5,235 nt of DNA from Pseudomonadota bacterium (lineage in GTDB: Bacteria; Pseudomonadota; Alphaproteobacteria; Acetobacterales; Acetobacteraceae), in assembly GCA_021826485.1 (NCBI GenBank), contig JAKAZX010000300.1:1-5235 (forward strand), in the 5' to 3' direction. The notes beneath the pieces were generated by a model. That model had not been told where the DNA came from, did no database searches, and was given only the letters and a program-made list of their open reading frames with translations. Below are positions 1-4,529 of the stretch, in pieces (position 1 is the stretch's first letter; every line of letters begins with the position of its first letter). Position numbers and translations under genes: made by a program.

Positions 1-345
1 GGCGCGTTCCGCCGCGATTTCCCGCTGGGCGCGACGACGCGCGTCGTAGTGGTGGATGCCTCCGACCGCTACGCCGGCATCGTGCTGGTGCCCGAGGCGC
101 ACGCCGCGGAAACCGACGAGGGCGCGAAGCTGAGCGAGATCCTGCACTACAGCGGCGACATGCTGCTGCCGCAGATGACCATCAAGGAAGCGGTCAGCGC
201 CTTCGAACGGGCGGAGGCGGACGCGCTGGCGGTGGTGGACGCGACCGACAGCCGCCGCGTGATCGGCCTGCTGACGGAAGCCTACGCGCTGCGCCGCTAC
301 AGCGAGGAACTGGACCGGCGGCGGCGCGAACTGTCGGGGGAGTAG
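1..345 (+). CDS. ClC-type chloride channel, C-terminal CBS region (5' truncated)
   Basis: The reading frame is open from base 1 to the TAG at 343-345, giving the last 114 residues of a longer protein; the start lies outside the window. The visible part is cytoplasmic and soluble, with no membrane segments. It carries a CBS-type fold: a strand with RVVVVDASDRYAGIVLV near residues 14-30, the segment LLPQMTIKEAVSAFERAEADA near 55-75, then ALAVVD and VIGLLTEAYALRRYSEELDRR, the usual end of a CBS repeat. This ending, with its charged Arg/Glu tail, matches what I know of proteobacterial ClC (EriC-like) channels carrying a C-terminal CBS pair. In that family the membrane domain moves chloride, often by H+/Cl- exchange, and the CBS pair is thought to regulate it. 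The transport domain is not visible, so the ClC assignment rests on the tail. Another CBS-tailed membrane protein is possible. The gene converges on the BKACE gene with only 24 bp between the stops. Confidence 0.8.
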   Translation, partial: GAFRRDFPLGATTRVVVVDASDRYAGIVLVPEAHAAETDEGAKLSEILHYSGDMLLPQMTIKEAVSAFERAEADALAVVDATDSRRVIGLLTEAYALRRYSEELDRRRRELSGE

Positions 346-369
346 CGGCGGTGGTGGGTCACTGCGGCG

Positions 370-1275
370 CTATCCGCCGGCCCGCAGCCCCAGGATCGCC
401 CGCGCCTCCGCCGGTGTTGCGGGTTCGCGGCCGAACAGGCGGGCAATCGCGACCATGTCGGCCACGAGATCGTGGTTGTGGCGGGCGGCCGTGCCGTCCG
501 GCCGGTAGATATTGTCCTCGAAGCCGACGCGCACCGAGTCGCAGCCCATCGCGAGGCCGAGCGTGCCGATCGGGAACTGGTCGCGTCCGGTGGCGGTGAC
601 GCCCCATCGGGCGTTCGGGAACAGCCGCTGTCCCTCGTCGATCGAGAAGATCACGTTGCGTGCCAGCGGTGGCGTCGCTCCGAAGCCGCCGCCATGCAGC
701 AGCCACAGATTGGCGGCGGCGGGATCGAACAGTCCGCCTTCCGCCAGCCGCCGCAGCTTGTGCAGCATGCTGGCTTCGACCACCTCGAACTCCACCACCG
801 ATCCCATCGCGTGCACCCGCGGGATCACCTGGCGGAGCAACTCCGGCGAGTTCACGTAGGGCGTCTCCTCCGTGTAGCCGCCTTCGGGGTTGTAGAAGTC
901 GCACGATCCGATGGCGATGCCAAACAGGTCCTGCCGCGGCACGATGCCGAGCAGCCCGAGCCGCTCCTCATCGCTCGGCCAGCTCATCCGCCCGGTCTGC
1001 GGATCGCGCCGCACGCCAATGCCGTTGGTGGTCTGGATCAGGATATCGGAGGCAGCGCGGATCTGCCGGACGATCTCGCTGTAGATGTTCGGGTCGCCGG
1101 AATTGCGCCGGGTGGCGTCGCGCGCATGGACATGCACGATGGCCGCGCCGGCCGCACGGCAGCGAGCGGCCTCGGCTGCAAGTTCTTCCGGAGTCACAGG
1201 GACATGCGCCCCCTCCCGGTCCTGCTGCATCCCGCCGTTCACCGCGGCGACGATCACCACTTTGCGGTTCGGCAT
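370..1275 (-). CDS. BKACE family (DUF849) beta-keto acid cleavage enzyme
   Basis: This is a 301-residue, full-length TIM-barrel protein of the 3-keto-5-aminohexanoate cleavage enzyme (Kce) family. Known members react a beta-keto acid with acetyl-CoA to give acetoacetate and a new acyl-CoA, using Zn2+, in the cytoplasm. Family marks are visible in order: VVIVAAVNGG (6-15), VPVTPEELAAEA (25-36), the zinc motif IVHVHARD with H48 and H50, IQTTNGIG (80-87), VEFEVVEASML (161-171) and RVGFEDNIY (249-257), where E253 is the expected third zinc ligand and R249 and D254 match catalytic residues. By my alignment from memory, the Kce residue Glu14 that holds the substrate amino group is Met16 here, so the substrate is probably not 3-keto-5-aminohexanoate and is unknown. 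I chose the ATG at 1275 because GGAGG lies 5 nt upstream and the family's N-terminus begins there; an in-frame ATG at 1371 would add 32 unconserved Arg-rich residues. It is divergent from the binding-protein gene. Confidence 0.9.
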   Translation of the reverse strand: MPNRKVVIVAAVNGGMQQDREGAHVPVTPEELAAEAARCRAAGAAIVHVHARDATRRNSGDPNIYSEIVRQIRAASDILIQTTNGIGVRRDPQTGRMSWPSDEERLGLLGIVPRQDLFGIAIGSCDFYNPEGGYTEETPYVNSPELLRQVIPRVHAMGSVVEFEVVEASMLHKLRRLAEGGLFDPAAANLWLLHGGGFGATPPLARNVIFSIDEGQRLFPNARWGVTATGRDQFPIGTLGLAMGCDSVRVGFEDNIYRPDGTAARHNHDLVADMVAIARLFGREPATPAEARAILGLRAGG

Positions 1276-1280
1276 CGCGC

Positions 1281-1285
1281 CCTCC
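1281..1285 (-). promoter_or_regulatory. Ribosome binding site of the BKACE gene
   Basis: GGAGG on the minus strand sits 5 nt before the ATG ending at 1275. It decides this start over the in-frame ATG at 1371. Confidence 0.75.
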
Positions 1286-1304
1286 ACTGTTCTGCCCTGT
1301 CGTC

Positions 1305-1319
1305 CACGGCGATACCGTG
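1305..1319. repeat. Inverted repeat CACGG-N5-CCGTG
   Basis: A perfect 5-bp inverted repeat with a 5-nt centre (CGATA), 30 bp upstream of the BKACE start codon. It could be a small hairpin in the BKACE leader or a protein site. Five base pairs alone are weak evidence in GC-rich DNA. Confidence 0.3.
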
Positions 1320-1334
1320 CCGGCGGCATCCCGT

Positions 1335-1356
1335 CTGTCCCCAGCGGAGGGGACAG
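1335..1356. repeat. Perfect 8-6-8 palindrome, candidate operator
   Basis: CTGTCCCC at 1335-1342 is matched exactly by GGGGACAG at 1349-1356, across a 6-nt centre (AGCGGA). It is near the middle of the divergent intergenic region, 59 bp from the BKACE start and 53 bp from the binding-protein start. The size and placement suit a dimeric regulator controlling both genes. A hairpin in the binding-protein mRNA leader is an alternative; there is no following T-run, so a terminator is unlikely. No regulator gene adjoins it directly; the nearest is the LuxR-type gene ending at 2655. Confidence 0.45.
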
Positions 1357-1375
1357 CGCTGCGGGCCACACGATG

Positions 1376-1390
1376 CCATGTTCGGCATGG
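1376..1390. repeat. Inverted repeat CCATG-N5-CATGG before the binding-protein RBS
   Basis: A perfect 5-bp inverted repeat with centre TTCGG ends 3 nt before the Shine-Dalgarno sequence of the binding-protein gene. A slightly shifted alternative pairing, ATGCC with GGCAT, occupies 1373-1388. If it folds in the mRNA it would sit next to the ribosome site, but the stem is short. Confidence 0.3.
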
Positions 1391-1393
1391 ATC

Positions 1394-1401
1394 GGAGGGG
1401 G
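1394..1401 (+). promoter_or_regulatory. Ribosome binding site of the binding-protein gene
   Basis: GGAGGGGG lies 8 nt before the ATG at 1410. It supports that start, and the frame is open far upstream without any comparable site. Confidence 0.75.
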
Positions 1402-1409
1402 ACCCGCAG

Positions 1410-2627
1410 ATGCGTTCGTGCGCCGCCATCATGCTCGGCCTTGCGCTGCTGACCGCACCCGCCCTTGCGCAGACCGCGGCTTCGGAAACGGCACCGGTGC
1501 GGATCGGGGTGCTGACGGACATGTCGGGAATGAACGCAACCGGATCGGGCAGCGGATCGGTGCTGGCGGCGAAGCTGGCGGTGGCGGATTTCGGGCCATC
1601 GCTGCTCGGCCGGCAGATCGAGATCCTGTCGGCCGATCATCAGAACAAGCCGGATGTTGGGGCCGCCATCGCGCGGCGCTGGTACGACACGGACGGTGTC
1701 GATGTGATCGTGGACGTGCCCAACTCCGCCGTCGCCTATGCGGTCGCGGAACTCGCGCGGCGAAAGGACCGGCTGGTGATTTTCTCCACGGCCGGCGCTT
1801 CCGATCTGACCGGCGTGCATTGCACGGCCAATTCGTTCCAGTGGTCCTACAGCACTTACGCCGTGGCCCGGGCATCGGTGGCGAGCCTGATGCAGCAGGC
1901 CGGCAAGGCGTGGTTCTTCCTCGCCGCCGACTACGCCGGCAGCATCGCAATGGCGCGTGACGCGGAGCAGTTGCTGCGCGCCGCCGGCGGCGCCGCGGTG
2001 GGCAGCGTGCGGGCACCGATCGGCACCACGGATTTCGGCCCTTATCTGTTGCAGGCGCAAGCGGCGGGCGCGTCCGTCCTGATGGTGATGAATTCCGGCA
2101 GCGATCAGGCAAACACGCTGAAGCAGGCCCATGAATTCGGCCTCGACCGCGCCGGCATCCGCCTCGCCTCGACATTCAACGAGGCGTATGTGCTGGAGAG
2201 CCTGGGGCCGGAGGCGTCGGCGGGATACCTGTTCGCCACCTCCTGGTACTGGGACCTGAACGACGCGACGCGCGCCTTCTCGGCGCGGTTCTTCGCCGCT
2301 GCCGGGATGCAGCCGTCGATGATGCAGGCGGGCGTCTATTCCGCCGTGCTGAGCTGGCTGAAGGCCGCGCGCGATGCCCGCGCCACGGCGGCCGGCACGG
2401 TGGCCGCGGCGCTGCGGGCGCGGCCGGTGGATGACATGTTCACCGAGGGCGGGCAGGTGCGCACCGACGGCAGCATGGCGCACGACATGTTCCTGATGCG
2501 CGGCAAGGGGCCGACCGAAAAGCGCCGCCCCTGGGACGTGGCCGAGGTGGTCAGCCGCGTGCCCGCGACGACGATCTATCCCCCCATGAGCGAAAGTGCC
2601 TGCCCGCTGGTGCGGGGCGCGAAGTAG
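1410..2627 (+). CDS. ABC transporter substrate-binding protein, LivK/branched-chain amino acid type
   Basis: This is a 405-residue periplasmic binding protein of the Peripla_BP_6 (LivK/LivJ-like) class, which captures a ligand and hands it to an inner-membrane ABC importer. Residues 1-20 form a signal peptide: Arg2, a hydrophobic stretch IMLGLALL and an ALA|QT cleavage site after residue 20. The mature protein opens with VRIGVLTDMSG (30-40), the typical first strand of this class. It continues through GVDVIVDVPNSAVAYAVAELA (96-116), WFFLAADYAGS (168-178) and FGPYLLQAQAAGASVLMV (209-226), and ends with a C-terminal CPLV motif around C398. C138 and C398 are the only cysteines left after cleavage and could form a disulfide. 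No permease or ATPase gene is beside it, so it is an orphan here. Homologues of this style bind amino acids, amides or aromatic and other organic acids, so the ligand cannot be named. The start is set by the signal peptide and the GGAGGGGG site. It is divergent from the BKACE gene, which suggests related substrates. Confidence 0.9.
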   Translation: MRSCAAIMLGLALLTAPALAQTAASETAPVRIGVLTDMSGMNATGSGSGSVLAAKLAVADFGPSLLGRQIEILSADHQNKPDVGAAIARRWYDTDGVDVIVDVPNSAVAYAVAELARRKDRLVIFSTAGASDLTGVHCTANSFQWSYSTYAVARASVASLMQQAGKAWFFLAADYAGSIAMARDAEQLLRAAGGAAVGSVRAPIGTTDFGPYLLQAQAAGASVLMVMNSGSDQANTLKQAHEFGLDRAGIRLASTFNEAYVLESLGPEASAGYLFATSWYWDLNDATRAFSARFFAAAGMQPSMMQAGVYSAVLSWLKAARDARATAAGTVAAALRARPVDDMFTEGGQVRTDGSMAHDMFLMRGKGPTEKRRPWDVAEVVSRVPATTIYPPMSESACPLVRGAK

Positions 2628-2628
2628 C

Positions 2629-2654
2629 CCGGCTGCCCGGCCCGGCTCAGCCGG
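2629..2654. terminator. Possible bidirectional hairpin between convergent stops
   Basis: The 27 bp between the binding-protein stop and the LuxR-type stop are almost wholly G/C. CCGGCT at 2629-2634 can pair with AGCCGG at 2649-2654, and a second CCGGCT copy at 2642-2647 competes for the same partner. No T-run follows on either strand, so this is a weak terminator candidate. Confidence 0.3.
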
Positions 2655-3434
2655 TCAATGCAGCAGAGCGAGGCACAGTGCCACCGCGCCCGCGACATTG
2701 GCACGGCGATAGGCGCGGCGGCGGTAGGTAATGACGGAAGCGGCACCGATCGCGAGGTCGCGCGCGATCCCCTCCGCCGTCATTCCGGCGGCGGTGCGCG
2801 CGGCCACCTGCCGCTCCCGCAGCGACAGGATCGGCCAGCGCGCAGCGATGCGTTGTTCCAGCGCCGCGATGTCGGGCTGCGATGCATCGTGCAGCGCGCG
2901 GTGCCGGACGATCAGCGGCGGCAGCAGCAGGCCGAGTGTCATGAAGTCGGCCAACTCGGCGGCGGCGAAGCGCCCGTGCTCGCGCCGGCGCGCGGCATTG
3001 ACGATCAGCCAGCCCTCGCCGGTCCGCTGAATGAGCGACACGCGCTGGACGATGCCGGTACGCTCGAAGCACAGGCGGCGGTATGGCGTGTCCGGCAGAT
3101 CGGGCGGCTCAACAGTGAGCAGCAGGGCGCGGTCCCGGGCGGCGGGGTCGCGGAAGCTTCGGCTGACCGGGTCGGTGCGGAAATACTGTCGGCGATACGC
3201 CTCCACCATCGGGCCGATGACGGGCTCCGGCACACGGGCGGCGAGCAGACTGGGTGCGGTTTCCGGGCCGTCCTGCTCGAAGATGTAGCAGCGGTCGCAA
3301 CCCGCAACACTGCCAAGTGCCTGCAACAGCGCCGCCGCGAACCGTTCCGTGGCGAGCGCGGCTGCGAGCAAAGCAAAGCCTTGACGGACCTGCGGCGTCA
3401 TCGCGCCACCCGTGATGGCTCTCAGCTCCGCCAC
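2655..3434 (-). CDS. LuxR-family helix-turn-helix transcriptional regulator
   Basis: A 259-residue cytoplasmic regulator. The C-terminal domain (about 202-259) is a LuxR-type HTH: LSLRERQVAARTAAGMTAEGIARDLAIG followed by VITYRRRAYRRANV, matching the usual pattern of L-x-x-RE, GM/S, EIA and the recognition helix. It ends at the last residues of the protein. The N-terminal 200 residues look like a sensor domain: CDRCYIFEQD (46-55), YFRTDPVSR (84-92) and GWLIVNAARR (141-150) are typical of GAF-like domains in related proteins. There is no phospho-acceptor receiver domain, and nothing points clearly to acyl-homoserine lactone binding. The GTG start at 3434 follows a 13-base purine tract. An ATG at 3401 (GGTGG 4 nt upstream) is a close alternative giving 248 residues; a GTG at 3464 has no ribosome site. 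It converges on the binding-protein gene. Whether it controls that locus, itself or distant genes is unknown. Confidence 0.85.
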   Translation of the reverse strand: MAELRAITGGAMTPQVRQGFALLAAALATERFAAALLQALGSVAGCDRCYIFEQDGPETAPSLLAARVPEPVIGPMVEAYRRQYFRTDPVSRSFRDPAARDRALLLTVEPPDLPDTPYRRLCFERTGIVQRVSLIQRTGEGWLIVNAARRREHGRFAAAELADFMTLGLLLPPLIVRHRALHDASQPDIAALEQRIAARWPILSLRERQVAARTAAGMTAEGIARDLAIGAASVITYRRRAYRRANVAGAVALCLALLH

Positions 3435-3435
3435 G

Positions 3436-3448
3436 TCCTTCCCCCCTC
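3436..3448 (-). promoter_or_regulatory. Purine-tract ribosome binding site of the LuxR-type gene
   Basis: On the minus strand GAGGGGGGAAGGA ends 1 nt before the GTG at 3434. GAGG lies 10 nt from the start and the G-run about 6 nt. The tract favours this GTG over the ATG at 3401, although the ATG has a weaker GGTGG site of its own. Confidence 0.5.
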
Positions 3449-3497
3449 GGCCGTGACGTAGCACAGCACGAAAGCACGGCGGCGAAAACGCCCTTCA

Positions 3498-3520
3498 CCC
3501 GGCCTGGACGCTCGGCCGGG
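3498..3520. repeat. Inverted repeat CCCGGCC-N9-GGCCGGG
   Basis: A perfect 7-bp G/C stem with a 9-nt loop, between the PEP-CTERM stop and the LuxR-type start. It could help end PEP-CTERM transcription or be a site near the LuxR-type promoter. No T-run follows closely on the minus strand. Confidence 0.35.
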
Positions 3521-3585
3521 GGACAACGCGGAACCCGCATGCCGTGCAGCGGCGACGGCTGCGCAACCGGCTTTTGGCTTAAAAA

Positions 3586-4395
3586 CTACGGCGCGCTTGG
3601 CCGGTTCCGCTGGCGCCGCCACAGCAGCCCGATCGCGGCAAGCCCGGTGCCGAGCAGCGGCAGCGCGCCGGGCTCCGGCACCGGCGTCACGCTGCACCCG
3701 CTGGTGCAGGTCCCGGGCAGGTTGGCCTCGCTGAAGCTGGTGCCGTACTGGAAGCTGACGCCGCCGATATCGGCCGGCGTGAAGCCCGCCGGCAGGCCGG
3801 TGAGCACGAAATCCACCACCGTTTCGACCACCGGCGTCGAGGACAGGCCGCCATTGAAGGCCACGCCCGCCGGCAGGATCTCGAAATTGGCACCGCCCAG
3901 CGATAGCGGGTTGTCGAGGTTGGGACCGGCCGCGCCGTTGTTGAAATTGCCGATGTCGTGCGGCAGCCCGGTGGTGAGGTAGCCGGAACTGGCGATGCCG
4001 TACGGGCTCGAAGGACCCCCGGCGTAGCCGCCGGCGGAATACTGGTAGCCCCATTCGCCATCCATGTTGGTGGCGCCCGCGCACGGGCCCGGGTTGCACG
4101 ACGCGGCATTCACGATCGAGGAGCCGGCCGGAATGGTCGCCGAGGTCGGGGTCAGTGTCGGGGTGCCGGTCAGCGAGAAGAACAGGCCGCTTAGCCCCGA
4201 GCCGGGCCCGTACTTGCCTGCGCCGCCGCCGCTGGCGCTCAGCGAGATCAGCAACTGGTTGCCGGAGATGGTGAAATCCGCGGTCGCCGTGACCGGCAAG
4301 CCGGCCGCCGTGCCGGTGGCGGAGTAGATCACGCCGGCCTGCGCCGAACCGAACCCGGCGACCGCGAACACGGCTGCCATCAGCAGGTTGCGCAT
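3586..4395 (-). CDS. PEP-CTERM sorting domain-containing exported protein
   Basis: A 269-residue secreted protein with both ends of an exosortase substrate. Residues 1-20 are a signal peptide (Arg2, hydrophobic LLMAAVFAVAGFG, AQA|G cleavage after residue 20). The C-terminus has the PEP-CTERM signal: VPEP with PEP at 240-242, a hydrophobic span LPLLGTGLAAIGLLW to residue 259, then RRQRNR. In known systems exosortase (EpsH/XrtA type) removes this tail and the protein ends up at the surface or in the exopolysaccharide matrix. The body is rich in Gly, Ser, Thr and Ala and low in charge, as expected for a beta-rich surface protein. Segments such as VDFVLTGLPAGF (194-205) and VSFQYGTSFSEANLPG (213-228) recur in PEP-CTERM proteins as I remember them. 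Four cysteines occur as two close pairs, C100/C105 and C230/C234, which may be disulfides. No exosortase or polysaccharide gene is in view. The start is backed by GGAGG 6 nt upstream. Molecular function is unknown. Confidence 0.9.
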   Translation of the reverse strand: MRNLLMAAVFAVAGFGSAQAGVIYSATGTAAGLPVTATADFTISGNQLLISLSASGGGAGKYGPGSGLSGLFFSLTGTPTLTPTSATIPAGSSIVNAASCNPGPCAGATNMDGEWGYQYSAGGYAGGPSSPYGIASSGYLTTGLPHDIGNFNNGAAGPNLDNPLSLGGANFEILPAGVAFNGGLSSTPVVETVVDFVLTGLPAGFTPADIGGVSFQYGTSFSEANLPGTCTSGCSVTPVPEPGALPLLGTGLAAIGLLWRRQRNRPSAP

Positions 4396-4401
4396 GACTT
4401 C

Positions 4402-4406
4402 CCTCC
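4402..4406 (-). promoter_or_regulatory. Ribosome binding site of the PEP-CTERM gene
   Basis: GGAGG on the minus strand is 6 nt before the ATG at 4395, confirming a start directly at the signal peptide. Confidence 0.75.
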
Positions 4407-4410
4407 ATCC

Positions 4411-4480
4411 ACCCGAACGTCACGTTAGGTGAACAATGACAAATGATGCAAAACACGTGTGCGTTATTCGCAACAGCGGC
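4411..4480 (-). promoter_or_regulatory. AT-richer leader and probable promoter of the PEP-CTERM gene
   Basis: Between the Hint-protein stop and the PEP-CTERM start the base composition falls markedly in A/T-rich runs (about 4427-4470), unlike the rest of the window. That is typical of a promoter in GC-rich DNA. A weak minus-strand pair TTGCAT (4446-4451) and CCTAAC (4424-4429) has a 16-nt spacer, but the match to sigma-70 is poor. Two small palindromes are present: ACACGTGT (4453-4460) and AACGT-C-ACGTT (4416-4426). Either could be an operator. Confidence 0.4.
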
Positions 4481-4485
4481 GAGTC

Positions 4486-4503
4486 CGTGGCAATGGCGCC
4501 ACG
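4486..4503. repeat. Inverted repeat CGTGGC-N6-GCCACG downstream of the Hint gene
   Basis: A perfect 6-bp stem with a 6-nt loop, 26 bp past the stop of the Hint-domain gene on the minus strand. It could be the end of that transcript, although no T-run follows. It could also be an upstream element of the PEP-CTERM promoter. Confidence 0.3.
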
Positions 4504-4529
4504 AACCGCCCTGCCGCGCCTGGGCTGGC

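Larger units (their letters stand above)
1276..1409. promoter_or_regulatory. Divergent intergenic control region (BKACE gene / binding-protein gene)
   Basis: These 134 bp separate two divergent start codons and must hold the 5' leaders of both genes. The region is GC-rich and I see no convincing -35/-10 pair for either strand. It holds three separate short inverted repeats (1305-1319, 1335-1356, 1376-1390), listed on their own. Shared control of the two genes is inferred from this layout and is not shown directly. Confidence 0.5.
3435..3585 (-). other. Intergenic region upstream of the LuxR-type gene
   Basis: These 151 bp lie between the PEP-CTERM stop and the LuxR-type start, both on the minus strand. 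They hold a short TTTTT run directly after the PEP-CTERM stop (3581-3585 as A's on the plus strand) and three inverted repeats: GTGCAGC/GCTGCGC (3544-3550 and 3558-3564, one G-T pair), CCCGGCC/GGCCGGG (3498-3504 and 3514-3520), and GGCG-AAAA-CGCC (3481-3492). None has the hairpin-then-T-run form of a classical terminator for the PEP-CTERM gene. The LuxR-type promoter must lie here or further upstream, but I cannot place it. Confidence 0.4.

Noticed and set aside
346..369. Terminator between the channel and BKACE stops
   Set aside because: The 24 bp are G-rich with no hairpin I can pair and no T-run.
1276..1371. Longer BKACE start at 1371
   Set aside because: It would add 32 Arg/Pro/Gly-rich residues outside family homology and consume the divergent control region; the ATG at 1275 has a good ribosome site.
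660..1409. Possible 250-residue N-terminal extension of the binding protein
   Set aside because: The frame is open only because of high GC over the antisense of BKACE. The signal peptide and GGAGGGGG site put the start at 1410.
472..1452. Long plus-strand open frame antisense to the BKACE gene
   Set aside because: Its product is His/Arg/Ala-rich with no recognisable motif; it mirrors the BKACE coding strand, as expected from high GC.
1254..2483. 409-residue minus-strand open frame under the binding-protein gene
   Set aside because: It is composed of Arg/His/Gly-rich sequence without domains and is a shadow of the plus-strand gene.
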